Assembly (NCBI GenBank): GCA_024867545.1 | Contig: JANFNE010000025.1 | Span: 62,001 to 126,000, forward strand | DNA length: 64,000 bases | Origin: Phytopythium helicoides | Taxonomy: Eukaryota; Oomycota; Peronosporomycetes; Pythiales; Pythiaceae | Direction of reading: 5' to 3' | Part shown: positions 21,098 to 31,201 of the stretch, piece after piece | How the letters are laid out: the number at the start of each line of letters is the position of its first letter | How positions within the stretch are numbered: position 1 is the first letter of the stretch | Notes under the pieces: generated by a model | Told to the model about the DNA's origin: nothing | The model's database searches: none | Seen by the model: the letters and a program-made list of their open reading frames with translations, nothing else | Program-made: the position numbers and the translations under genes

Positions 21098-22366
21098 CTA
21101 GTTGATGCGGTCGTACTCACCAGCCGCATACTCGATCGCGATCGCCTCCCTCGCATCCATCTTGACCACCTTCGCCATACAGAATGAACACACGCGCACT
21201 TTGAGCCACTGAAGCTTGTTCGCGCTATCCACAGCCGCCACTTTGTGCTTGATGCAGCACGCACCGCACACGTGCTCACTACACAGATCGCAGCTATCGC
21301 CCGTTCGAAGCTTGCGCTTCTTGCTACACATGATACAAATCTTGTCTCCAACACCCGCAATCGTAGAGCTGCGAGAACTCATACTAGATGTTGAGCGCTC
21401 GATCATGGATCGGTCACTCGAAATTCCCATCGCATTCTCTTTTCGGCGACGGTGCAACGCCCAACGCAACTTCTTCATCTGCGCAGCGTGGAAATTGTTC
21501 ATCACAGACTTGGACATCGCAGAACCCACCACAGGCTCGAAAAAAGTACGAGCACGCTCCATCGGAACCGTGAACACACCACGAGCCCAAATGCTCACCA
21601 GGTTCTCGTCCACCTGGCGATAGAAGACAATGCCAGCCACCTGACCGCGAGAAAACTGTGGCAGCGGAGGCGTCATCTTGGGAAAGTCGATCGAGTGCAG
21701 TAGCTGGTAGGTGACTTGCTCGCCGTTGGAAAGCGTCGTCACACCCGTCGAATCGATGTACACGTGGTCGTAGCTCTTGACGAGCCAATTGAGCACGGGA
21801 GGGTTCACCGTCACACGCCAGCGCACAGACAGCGTCGAGAAGGGCTCTTCGGGAGTCGAGTTCTGGATCACACTGAAGACGTTGCCTCGTCGAACGCCGT
21901 CGTCGACGTACGCCGACTTGATGCGCATGGTGATGGTGGTCGGGTTCATGACTCCGTAGACGGCGTCTTCCTTGGTGCCGTTCGTGAATCCGATGGAGCG
22001 CACGTCGACGACATCGAGCGACGTGATCTCATCGCTCTGTGTGCTGTTGACTGAGTTCGATGTCTCGGAGTTGGAGTCGTAGCGCAAGCGCTTCCTGGTG
22101 CCGAACCCATTGAGTCCATACTTCTCTCGGCGACGCACATACGACTCGACCTCACTGTCGCGGCGCAGGAACTTCCACTGTGTCTCTGGCACGAGCTTGC
22201 ATCCGTTGTGGAACGAGAACTCTTCGTACTCTTCGATGGTGCCATCGACGATGCTCTGCGCGAGCTGGCGAAGCTGATTTTTCTCGCTTTCAGACAGTGA
22301 AATCGGTCCGAAGGGGTTATCCCATGGCGGGATGGTCAACTCGTTGCCGAACTCACGCAACTCCAT
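21098..22366 (-). CDS. START-like/FYVE-like protein, copy 1 of 4
   Basis: Intronless, 422 aa from the ATG at 22366 (MELREFGNEL). The frame is open farther upstream, but the promoter initiator (22417-22430) lies inside that extension, so the internal ATG is preferred. A helical N terminus leads into a START-like lipid-binding domain (about residues 60-300: RRREKYGLNGFG, LDVVDVRSIGFTNG, YDHVYIDSTG, GIVFYRQVDENLVSIWARG). A Ser-rich linker and a FYVE-like zinc finger (about 344-396: CIMC, CDLC, CGACC, CSFC) follow. The canonical RHHCR basic motif is absent. It probably binds membrane lipid or acts as an adaptor; no enzyme motif is present. The core is nearly identical to copies 2-4, while its zinc-finger end matches copy 3. 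Confidence 0.88.
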   Translation of the reverse strand: MELREFGNELTIPPWDNPFGPISLSESEKNQLRQLAQSIVDGTIEEYEEFSFHNGCKLVPETQWKFLRRDSEVESYVRRREKYGLNGFGTRKRLRYDSNSETSNSVNSTQSDEITSLDVVDVRSIGFTNGTKEDAVYGVMNPTTITMRIKSAYVDDGVRRGNVFSVIQNSTPEEPFSTLSVRWRVTVNPPVLNWLVKSYDHVYIDSTGVTTLSNGEQVTYQLLHSIDFPKMTPPLPQFSRGQVAGIVFYRQVDENLVSIWARGVFTVPMERARTFFEPVVGSAMSKSVMNNFHAAQMKKLRWALHRRRKENAMGISSDRSMIERSTSSMSSRSSTIAGVGDKICIMCSKKRKLRTGDSCDLCSEHVCGACCIKHKVAAVDSANKLQWLKVRVCSFCMAKVVKMDAREAIAIEYAAGEYDRIN

Positions 22367-22416
22367 TTCCCCGTGTGCCTCGAATGGGCTTGGTGGTCGA
22401 TGCGACTCGAAGCTGG

Positions 22417-22430
22417 AGATTTGCCGAATG
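22417..22430 (-). promoter_or_regulatory. oomycete-type initiator, START-FYVE copy 1
   Basis: Minus-strand CATTCGGCAAATCT, 51 nt upstream of the ATG. It resembles the oomycete initiator plus flanking promoter region (CATTY..CAWTTT) and is conserved at the same place in all four copies. Confidence 0.6.
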
Positions 22431-23892
22431 CCACGCACCACCTATTTCTTGCGTTGATCTCCAAGTATTCAGCCTTCGGAATTCCAGAGAAGGGACCTAG
22501 GTGCTGCAATGTACTCTCACACAAGCTTGAACGAAAAGACGACGCCTTGAGGCGGTTTCTTGACTTTGGTGATCAGGGCGATTTCAACAGGATCGACGGC
22601 GAAGATTTGCGCTAACGACTGCTAACTTCAGCTCATCAAAATACCCTACATGCAGTTCCTTCCTGGCTTGCAACGGCGCAAAATTAGGCCACCCGTCTCG
22701 GTGCAGAGACAGCGAACGATCACGTTGCTGAGTCTCTCAAAGCCTCTTCGTGACACCTTTCCCTTCCTGCACGCTACAATATGTTGCTGCTGTATGTTCG
22801 CGATACAGAGCGTTGTTGTAATTGTCATCGTCAACATGTTTAACAGAGAGCATTCCACTTCCAACGCTATCTGCACGCGTCCCAAACAACTCGCTTGTGC
22901 TCAGTTCCAAGTGATTGTTATTGAACCCTACTATCCATAATAAATGGTTTGTTATTTCGATAGTAACTTTTTAGAGTCATCAATGGACCATTTAAAAAGG
23001 ATCATAAGATGCGTGATCTCAGATCACTGATCTGCCGCTCGATGAGTTTGCGATAGTTCGTTGTGCCGACTGAGATCCACCCACTCGTGACGCGTGCGTA
23101 ATGCTGGCGTACTGTTCTCTTAAAGCTCTATCGCACGCATCAACTCTTTGCAGCCGATCCAAGTTACCCCAACCGGCGCGAAAGCAACTTTTCCTTCCGC
23201 GTCCAGACTCCTCCATTCCAACGATCTCCATCCAACCCGACAGCAGGCGAACTCACCACGTCTTTGCTAACCGTAGTGGGACATTGTTGCACATTGATTG
23301 CGAAGAGATCGCTGGAACCGCCAGCACATTGCTGGAGCTGCTTTCGATGTGAAAAACCGACGACCAGCAAGATTTCGATGAACGCATCGGGATCCATTTC
23401 TGTCGACCCGCATCAATCTTGAAAGCACATTCTATTGAACCACGCAAACAATTGTGAAATCTGCGTGACTTAGTGCGTGGCGATCTAAAGTGCCAACCCG
23501 CATTGGATCTGCATGTGACTAGGATCGCTCACAGTCCCGTGGACGCGAGCGAGCAAACCAAGACTGCTCCCGTTCAAGCCTCTGTCAGCACTCGCAGCAG
23601 TGCAACTGGTTTCCTGCGTCGATCCCACCCCATCGTGCAAGCAACCGATGAGTCATGGCGTCGCTCAAAACACTGCACCACCTTCGCCGGGTCATCAGCC
23701 TTCGTACCCATTTCCATGTTTGTGTTACCACACCATTTCGCGTGGCCCACATCTCTTCCTCTATGACCCGCATCAAATAAACGTTGTTCCATACCACCCA
23801 CCAACCTTCCGCACCTGTTATCCCGGACCGTAGCGCAGGTTTCCACTTGGTGGCCATCAACTTGAGCATCTAGAAGCGAAGCGCCTGTCGCC
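22431..23892. other. intergenic region between divergent genes
   Basis: About 1.46 kb between START-FYVE copy 1 and the Kelch gene. Upstream DNA of copy 1 (about 22440-22560) still shows patchy similarity to the upstream DNA of copy 3. Frames of up to about 190 codons in 23574-24140 are shadows of the Kelch gene's start. Nothing else is supportable. Confidence 0.4.
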
Positions 23893-26450
23893 ATGGGCAA
23901 GAAGAAGGGCGCAGCCGGCGGCAAGGCCAAGGGCGACAAGGAGCTGACCAAGGCGCAGCGTATAGAGGCCAAGAAGGCCAAGCAGGCGCAGAAGGGGCTC
24001 AAGAAGGACCGCAAGCAGCTCGGCGCGGACGAGGAGGACATCGAGCTGCTGCTGCTCGAGTTCATGAAGAAGGACGCCGCGCGCACGCAGGTCACGGTGG
24101 CGCGCGCGCCGCAGCCCTCGCCGCGCGCCAACTTCACCATGGCCGTGCTGCCCTCGGGCGAGCTGCTGCAGTTCGGCGGAGAGTACTTTGACGGCGCTGT
24201 GAACGAGTGCTACAACGACCTCTTCCGGTGGAACCTGGACGCCATCTCGGCCGCCGCCGACAGCGCGCCGCTCGCGGCGCTCCAGGATGAGGCCAAGGAC
24301 GGAGAGGATGGTGCGGAGGACGAAGACGAGCGACCCGCCATGTGGAAGTCCATCTCGTCGCCCAACACGCCGCCGCCGCGCTGCAGCCACCAGTCGGTCG
24401 TGTACAGAGACCACCTGTACGTGTTTGGCGGCGAGTTTGCCACGGCTGACCAGTTCCACCACTACCGAGTAAGTTTGGTTCACCAAATGCAACAAATGAG
24501 CAATGTGGGATTCCTGACGCACGCTTCATCAACAGGACTTTTGGCGACTAGACCTCAAGACCAACGCGTGGGAGGCGCTGGACGACAAGGGCGGGCCGTC
24601 GCCGCGTAGTGGCCACCGAATGGTTGTGTGGCGCAACTATCTGGTGGTCTTCGGCGGGTTTTACGAGGCTGCACGCGAGACAAAGTACGTCAACATGTCT
24701 GTGGTAAAACCAAACTGAGCCCTCTAACCGCTTTGATCCCGCGGCTAGGTGGTTCAATGACGTCTTCATCTTCAACTTTGCCGACATGAAGTGGAAGAAG
24801 TGCACATTCTCGCCTCACCGTCAGATGCCAGCGCCACGCAGTGGTTGCCAGCTTGCCGTGCATCCTTCCAAGGATCTCATCTTCGTGTACGGCGGCTACG
24901 CCAAGGTCAAGAATGTTGGAGAAAAGTCTGAGGGCAAGGTTTATGCGGACCTGTGGGTGCTCAACATGGCACCGGTGCTCAAGCGTCAGGATCCAACCTG
25001 GGAAAAGCTGTCGCGAAAGGGTCAGGCCCCAAGCCCTCGTGGTGGTGCCGCCGTGACTGTCCACAAGCAGCGCTTCATCCTCTTTGGTGGTGTGTTCGAT
25101 GAAGAGAAGCGTCGTCACACGATGCAGTCGACTTTTTACAACGATCTTTTTGTGTATGACATGGACCGTCGCCGATGGTTTGAGTTCAAGCTGCGAGGAA
25201 AGAAGAAGGAAGGAGAGGGTAAGCGTCGCCGAAAGAAGAAACCTGGGAACGGAGATGGTGACGGTCTAGATGACGGTGCCGACGACGATGACAACGACGA
25301 AGAGGAGGAAGAGGAGGAAGAGGACTTTGACAAGATGCTGGAGAAGCAGTTTGGATACGTAGACGAGCACGGCAACATTGTGTACCTCGAGGACGAGGAC
25401 GAAGACGAAGAGGAGAAGAAGGAGGAGCAGGACACGACTGTCAAAATGGAGCACTCTCGTGTGCCCGATGAATCCGAGCTCTTTGGTGACGAGGACGAGT
25501 CGAAAGAGCAAGAAAAGGAGGACGTTGCTCCAGCGGCAGCTGCAAGTTTTGTTGCAGCTTCAGTGCCAAAGGAGGAAGAGCGACCAAAAGAGGAAGAGGA
25601 AGAGCCGATTCCTGCGCCGTGCCCACGAATTAACCCGGCAATCACCATTCGCGGAAGCACGCTGTACGTTTACGGAGGCGTCGTTGAGGATGGTGATCGT
25701 GAAATCACGCTGGACGATCTTTGGTCTCTCAACCTCAACAAGCTCGACGAGTGGAAGCTGCTTTTGCCCGGAACAATGTCGGAGCAGGAGTGGCGTGGCG
25801 AGGTCAGCGAGACTGAGGAGTCATCGGACGGCGATGAGGACGACGACGATGACGATGACGATGATGAAGATGACGACGAGGACGAGCTTGAAGTTGAGGA
25901 GGGAAGAAAGCGCGAAAAGAAGGCGGCCGCTCAGGCGGCTGCAGTCGAGCGCGCTGTGGAGATGCTGGCGGACAAGGACGAAGGTGATGACGAGTCTGAA
26001 GAGAAGAAAAAGAAGAAAAAGTCAAAGAAGAAAAGCAGCAGCAAGACCGACCGCCGTGCAATTCGCGCTGAGATGGAGAAGCTCCAGGAGCAGCTGGAAC
26101 TGGACGACGCGAACCGCACGCCCCAGATGGGAGAGAACCTTCGTGACTTCTTTGCGCGCACTGCCACGTACTGGGCGACGCAGATTGCGCAGCGTCCAGA
26201 CACGGAGGAGCGGCAGCTAAGCGTCAAGGAAATCAAGCGCGAGGGCTTTGCGATGGCCGAGGTCCGCTACAATGAGCTACTGCCAGGTGAGTGTTGGATC
26301 GCTGTTAGATATGTTAGTTGATGGCCAGAGCGTGATGCTGACATGATGTTGTTTGCAGTTCTGGAGCGGCTGAACGTGCTCGAGCAGGAGCAGAAGGAGG
26401 CCGAGGAGCTGTACCAGAAGAAGAAGGGCAAGGACAAGAGTCGACGGTGA
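23893..26450 (+). CDS. Kelch-repeat protein of the KLHDC4 type with DUF4110 end, four exons
   Basis: Exons 23893-24468, 24536-24684, 24749-26286 and 26359-26450 join to 784 aa; introns are 67, 64 and 72 nt. The basic N terminus (MGKKKGAAGGKAKG ...) is followed by about six Kelch blades (LLQFGGEYFD, LYVFGGEF, LVVFGGFYEAA, IFVYGGYAK, FILFGGVFDEE, LYVYGGVVE). Two long acidic, Lys-rich low-complexity insertions split the propeller (about residues 435-480 and 615-645). The C terminus has GENLRDFFARTATYWATQI, matching the DUF4110 segment found at the end of KLHDC4-like proteins, then a Lys-rich tail. It is probably a nuclear or nucleolar scaffold protein conserved in eukaryotes; the molecular role is unknown. 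The junctions are strong because each restores a Kelch motif. Confidence 0.9.
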
Positions 26451-26590
26451 TTCGTTCGTCCCCCGCCTCTCAAGGGTGTAACATGATGACCTGAGTTGCC
26501 TGTCCGAGCGAATTGTTCTAGTTGGTTGGAACTCGATTGGTTGACTTGATTGACGACGACAAACTCCTCGTTAGCATTTTGCGACAGCGT

Positions 26591-27484
26591 TCACCGCGAG
26601 AAGAGGCGGTCGAGCAGTCCCTTGGGCTCTGGCTGCAGGAACTTCATGGGTCGGTCCTCGCCCAGGAAGCGCGCGACGGCGTCTTCGAAGGCGATGGCGG
26701 CCTTGTCCTCCTTGGCGGTGATGACGGGCTGGCCCATGTTGGAGGACGTGAGGACGAAGGGGCTCTCTGGGATGACGCCCATGACGGGCAGCCCCAGCAT
26801 CTCCTCGATGTCTTCGACCGAGAGGCAGTCGTCGTTCTGCACGCGCTGGGCGTCGTACCTGTTGACGAGCAGGCGCTGCACGACCGGTGCGCGGTTCTCC
26901 CTGGCGCGCAGCGACTTGCTGGCGATGAACCCGATCATCTTGTCCGAGTCTCTGCAGGACGAGATCTCCGGGTTGGTCACCAGCACGGCGTCGTCGGCAA
27001 AGTACATGGCGTGCCTCGCGCCCGACTCGATCCCCGCGGGCGAGTCGCACAGGATGAAGTCAAAGTCGGCGCGCAGCTCGTCCAGCACGCGCTCGACGCC
27101 GTCCTCGGTGAGCGCCTCCTTGTCGCGCGTCTGGCTGGCGGCCAGCAGCGAGAGGTTCTCCAGCCGCTTGTCCCGGATGAGCGCCTGGTTCAGCCGGCAG
27201 TTGCCCTCGAGCACGTGGATAAAGTCGAAGATCACGCGCCGCTCGCAGCCCAGGTGCAGGTCCAAGTTGCGCAGCCCAATGTCAAAGTCGATCAGGCACG
27301 TGCGGAACCCGCGCTGCGCCAGCCCGAAGCCCAGGCTCGCCGTCACCGTCGTCTTGCCCACGCCGCCCTTGCCAGACGTCACCACCACCACGCGCCCGTC
27401 CGCGCCAGAAGATGGCGTTGCGCTAGTCGACAGCGCGCGCGGGGCCCGCAGAGCGCGCGGCGGCAGGCGGCGGAGCGGCAGCAT
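26591..27484 (-). CDS. minD: mitochondrial MinD (division-site ATPase)
   Basis: Intronless, 297 aa. Residues 1-30 are rich in Arg/Leu/Ala/Ser with no acids (MLPLRRLPPRALRAPRALST), a good mitochondrial presequence. Next come the deviant Walker A motif SGKGGVGKT (37-45), DFDIGLRNLDLHLG (switch I), LCDSPAGIESGA (switch II), and a C-terminal amphipathic helix (GLLDRLFSR) like the membrane-targeting sequence of bacterial MinD. In bacteria MinD is a membrane ATPase that partners MinC and MinE to place the FtsZ ring. Mitochondrial Min proteins are known from some stramenopiles and other protists. All ATPase motifs appear intact, so it is probably active. It ends 140 nt from the Kelch gene's stop, convergent with it. 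Confidence 0.93.
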   Translation of the reverse strand: MLPLRRLPPRALRAPRALSTSATPSSGADGRVVVVTSGKGGVGKTTVTASLGFGLAQRGFRTCLIDFDIGLRNLDLHLGCERRVIFDFIHVLEGNCRLNQALIRDKRLENLSLLAASQTRDKEALTEDGVERVLDELRADFDFILCDSPAGIESGARHAMYFADDAVLVTNPEISSCRDSDKMIGFIASKSLRARENRAPVVQRLLVNRYDAQRVQNDDCLSVEDIEEMLGLPVMGVIPESPFVLTSSNMGQPVITAKEDKAAIAFEDAVARFLGEDRPMKFLQPEPKGLLDRLFSR

Positions 27485-27795
27485 GGCGAGGGGGAGCGAG
27501 CGCGGTGGATTGGCTTGTGGTCCTCGCGCGCGGCTTTATAGCTCTTTCGCGACTGTGGTCGCGATCAAGTGATAGAGGTGGATGTGGTGGACCGAGTGGC
27601 GAGGACTGATTTTTACGGACCGGAGAATTCAACTGCGACGGTAGCGTTGAAGTCTGGCATGCACTATGGGGCGAGGTGTGGGTTTTCAAAGTTTGGTAGA
27701 GATGACATGACTGCGTTTGATTGACTGGAAAAACGAATAGCTGGGCGGACTCGATCCTAGCGTGGAGGCGACTACGCTTCAAGCTACTACGAAAG
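27485..27795. other. gap between minD start and START-FYVE copy 2 stop
   Basis: 311 nt that must hold the minD promoter and the 3' end of copy 2, both on the minus strand. Read on the minus strand there are CT-rich stretches. No gene seen. Confidence 0.4.
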
Positions 27796-29064
27796 CTAGT
27801 TGATGCGGTCGTACTCGCCGGCTGCATGCTCGATTGCGATCGCCTCACTCGCGTCCATCTTGACCACCTTTGCCATGCAGAGCGAGCACACGTGAACTTT
27901 GATCCACCGCAAAAAGTTGATGGTGTCTACGACCGCGACCTTGTGCTTGATGCAGCATGCACCGCACACGTGCTCACTGCACAGATCGCAGCTATCGCCC
28001 GTTCGAAGCTTGCGCTTCTTGCTACACATGATACAAATCTTGTCTCCAACACCCGCAATCGTAGAGCTGCGAGAACTCATACTAGATGTTGAGCGCTCGA
28101 TCATGGATCGGTCACTCGTATGGCCCTTCATGCGCTCCTGTTGACGACGGTGCAACGCCCAACGCAACTTCTTCATCTGCGCAGCGTGGAAATTGTTCAT
28201 CACAGACTTGGACATCGCAGAACCCACCACAGGCTCGAAAAAAGTACGAGCACGCTCCATCGGAACCGTGAACACACCACGAGCCCAAATGCTCACCAGG
28301 TTCTCGTCCACCTGGCGATAGAAGACGATGCCAGCCACCTGACCGCGAGAAAACTGTGGCAGCGGAGGCGTCATCTTGGGAAAGTCGATCGAGTGCAGTA
28401 GCTGGTAGGTGACTTGCTCGCCGTTGGAAAGCGTCGTCACACCCGTCGAATCGATGTACACGTGGTCGTAGCTCTTGACGAGCCAATTGAGCACGGGAGG
28501 GTTCACCGTCACACGCCAGCGCACAGACAGCGTCGAGAAGGGCTCTTCGGGAGTCGAGTTCTGGATCACACTGAAGACGTTGCCTCGTCGAACGCCGTCG
28601 TCGACGTACGCCGACTTGATGCGCATGGTGATGGTGGTCGGGTTCATGACTCCGTAGACGGCGTCTTCCTTGGTGCCGTTCGTGAATCCGATGGAGCGCA
28701 CATCGACGACATCGAGCGACGTGATCTCATCGCTCTGTGTGCTGTTGACTGAGTTCGATGTCTCGGAGTTGGAGTCGTAGCGCAATCGCTTCCTGGTGCC
28801 GAACCCGTTGAGTCCATACTTCTCTCGGCGACGCACATACGACTCGACCTCACTGTCGCGGCGCAGGAACTTCCACTGTGTCTCTGGCACGAGCTTGCAT
28901 CCGTTGTGGAACGAGAACTCTTCGTACTCTTCGATGTTGCTGTCGACGATGCTCTGCGCGAGCATGCGCAGCTGTTTCTTTTCGCTAGTGGAGAGCGAGA
29001 CTGATCCGAAGGGGCTATCCCATGGTGGAATGTTCAACTCATTGCCGAACTCACGCATCTCCAT
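27796..29064 (-). CDS. START-like/FYVE-like protein, copy 2 of 4
   Basis: Intronless, 422 aa from the ATG at 29064 (MEMREFGNEL). The open frame extends upstream to 29238, but the initiator motif sits inside that extension. Same layout as copy 1. The first 60 codons (DSPFGSVSLSTSEKKQ) match copy 3 and differ from copies 1 and 4. The zinc-finger end (DTINFLRWIKVHVCSLC, ASEAIAIEHAAG) is its own variant, closest to copy 4 at the very C terminus. The core differs from the others by isolated, mostly silent bases. The linker has RRQQERMKGHTSDR, shared with copies 3 and 4, against RRRKENAMGISSDR in copy 1. Confidence 0.88.
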   Translation of the reverse strand: MEMREFGNELNIPPWDSPFGSVSLSTSEKKQLRMLAQSIVDSNIEEYEEFSFHNGCKLVPETQWKFLRRDSEVESYVRRREKYGLNGFGTRKRLRYDSNSETSNSVNSTQSDEITSLDVVDVRSIGFTNGTKEDAVYGVMNPTTITMRIKSAYVDDGVRRGNVFSVIQNSTPEEPFSTLSVRWRVTVNPPVLNWLVKSYDHVYIDSTGVTTLSNGEQVTYQLLHSIDFPKMTPPLPQFSRGQVAGIVFYRQVDENLVSIWARGVFTVPMERARTFFEPVVGSAMSKSVMNNFHAAQMKKLRWALHRRQQERMKGHTSDRSMIERSTSSMSSRSSTIAGVGDKICIMCSKKRKLRTGDSCDLCSEHVCGACCIKHKVAVVDTINFLRWIKVHVCSLCMAKVVKMDASEAIAIEHAAGEYDRIN

Positions 29065-29129
29065 GGTTGTGCTGTGCGCGTGTGTTTGCGACTTTTCTGG
29101 ATCTGTCGGTCGGTGCGACTCGAAGCTGG

Positions 29130-29143
29130 AGATTTGCTGAATG
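29130..29143 (-). promoter_or_regulatory. oomycete-type initiator, START-FYVE copy 2
   Basis: Minus-strand CATTCAGCAAATCT, 66 nt upstream of the ATG; identical to the copy 3 motif. Confidence 0.6.
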
Positions 29144-29238
29144 CCACGCACAGCAAAAGTTACTGCCTTCAGTCGTTGCTCCGTTTTTGATGAAGAGAAC
29201 AGGGCGCCGCTGTGCCGCCATGGAGTGAGAGACAGCAC

Positions 29239-31101
29239 CCCACTGTAGCTGCAGTGAGGACTACCGTTAATCTTCTCTTGTGGAAAAGCGAAGGAGATTT
29301 GCGCTGACGGCGATGATCTGCTGACTCAAAACGGACTGAGCAAGAGCAGTTCAGTCTTGACGTATCCGAAAGACAGCGGGTTGTTGAGAAAACACGTGCT
29401 AATTCACATTGGTAGGGTTTTAAACCGCACGTCAGACGCTCTCTACACAATCGTGCGCAAACATTGCAGAGGGTCGTAAACCCCAACACATCTCACAACT
29501 GACTTGCGACTGAGGAGGTGCCGACTGTCGAACGCCCACAGAGCTTGATCGCATGTCAGAACGTACCGGTACCGGTACGGAAGCACCCAATGTGGTCTGC
29601 CTGATGAGATACTGCGCTGCAGGTAGAATGTACGTGTGCATCGGAATGGTACCTTTGTTCGGCCTTTTGCGGCAAGGTCAATCGTACCAATGATTCTCCC
29701 TCACTCTACTGTGGAGGTAGCTTTGTGCCACGAGGACGTGAAGCCTGTCACTGTGATTGGAGTGGCCACAGGCCACGAGGTTTGGCTGCTGCTGCTCTAA
29801 CTTTGGGAAGCAGTACCTATACGACCGATACTACGCTGATCCTTTGTCGCACACCTTCACTGCTGAGATTGATACGGTTCTGGAGAGTGCGAAGCGACTA
29901 GCGACAAGACTCGAGCGCAAAGATTCTAGCCACTTGTCAACACGCTTCGATGTGCTTCTGATATCACCAAAATCAATCACCTGGTTGTTGCTTCCGTGGT
30001 AAATTGTGCAACCCAAACAGTGTTCATGGCAAACAAACAGGCTCCACCACTCCACTTACACTTTTCGGTGAAAATCAACCTGAACGAACCCTGATCTTTG
30101 CGTCTCTGTATTCGTTGGATACTGTTGGCACGCAAGTCGATGTAGATAGACACATCTATCAGGAGCTTGGAGATCAGACAACCAATTTCGAGGAATCATG
30201 TGGGGACGTTATTTCCACTCACGATAGGGTGGAATATCCAAGTGTCAGCGAGATCCTTATCACATACATTCAATTGGTCACGCATTCCGCCCTCGAAAAA
30301 AAGGAAGCTAAAGAACAAACGCGTCCACGCAGATGATAGCGGGGGCGGATTGGAAGGTGCTTCCGATCGAGAAGGGCTCAATAAAGCACCAATTGAACAG
30401 CACGTCAGCGTTACTTTCGTGGCAATGAGGCTGTAGTTGCATCGCCGCGCATACTTCTACGATCCGTTTCAATTAGTGTGTGAGTGGCATTTATATAAGG
30501 CATTGTGATGGCATCAGCCAGTTATTTTGGAGAGTAAAGTGCAACTTTTACTCACGCCACCGCATGTTATGTGGGTTGAAGTCTCCGAGCTCCATTCAAA
30601 AGGATCCTAGCACGCTATGCTCAACCCTGAAAGCATTGTTTTTCAAAAATGATGAGCTCTACCAGCTCCATTAAATGAGCAGAACCTATGGCGACTATCA
30701 CAACAACGGTCCACAGCAGCATAGGGTGTCAGCCGAGCGGCATAAATCACAACAGCATCTCTGCACTTCTATCCTCCATGTCGAGCCTGAGCTTCCGCTA
30801 GTGTCTTTGCACCGAGACAGTTGACTGAGTTGCCCCGTCCTGATGTAAGACGAGGCTACCAGGTCCTGCTCGATACTCTGCACAGGGCGCCGTGTTTGCA
30901 CCAAGTGCCATTCCAGCATTATTGTTCACCGCCTATCCTCTTGAGGATCACGGGGTCAGTAAGCGGGCAGGGCCAAGGCAGACACTGATCAACATAGCCA
31001 ACCAACCGACTCATGGCGTCGTCTTTTCGCCCTGAAACGCGACGATTGTAACGAAACTTTGGGCTCTTCTTTGGGATTCAGAATACTGAATTCATGGAGG
31101 T
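29239..31101. other. intergenic region between the head-to-head START-FYVE copies 2 and 3
   Basis: About 1.9 kb. Apart from the degenerate coding-like stretch listed separately, I see no gene. Upstream sequences of copies 2 and 3 do not match each other beyond the initiator, although the genes themselves are nearly identical there. Confidence 0.4.
29790..30336 (+). pseudogene. degenerate coding-like region of unknown family
   Basis: Two plus-strand frames read like protein one after the other. The first, about 29805-30002, contains QYLYDRYYADPLSHTF and EIDTVLESAKRLATRLE. The second, about 30004-30336, contains GKQTGSTTPLTLFGENQPE and VDVDRHIYQELGDQTTN. The second is one base out of frame with the first and lacks a good ATG. 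No intron longer than about 40 nt fits between them. A frameshifted, decaying gene is the simplest reading. I do not recognise the family. Confidence 0.3.
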
Positions 31102-31122
31102 TGTCGCTCATGCTGTGCGTGG

Positions 31123-31136
31123 CATTCAGCAAATCT
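31123..31136 (+). promoter_or_regulatory. oomycete-type initiator, START-FYVE copy 3
   Basis: CATTCAGCAAATCT, 66 nt upstream of the ATG at 31202. It is also the left limit of near-identity with copy 2. Confidence 0.6.
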
Positions 31137-31201
31137 CCAGCTTCGAGTCGCACCGACCGACAGATCCAGAAAAGTCGCAAACACACGCGCACAGCACAAC
31201 C

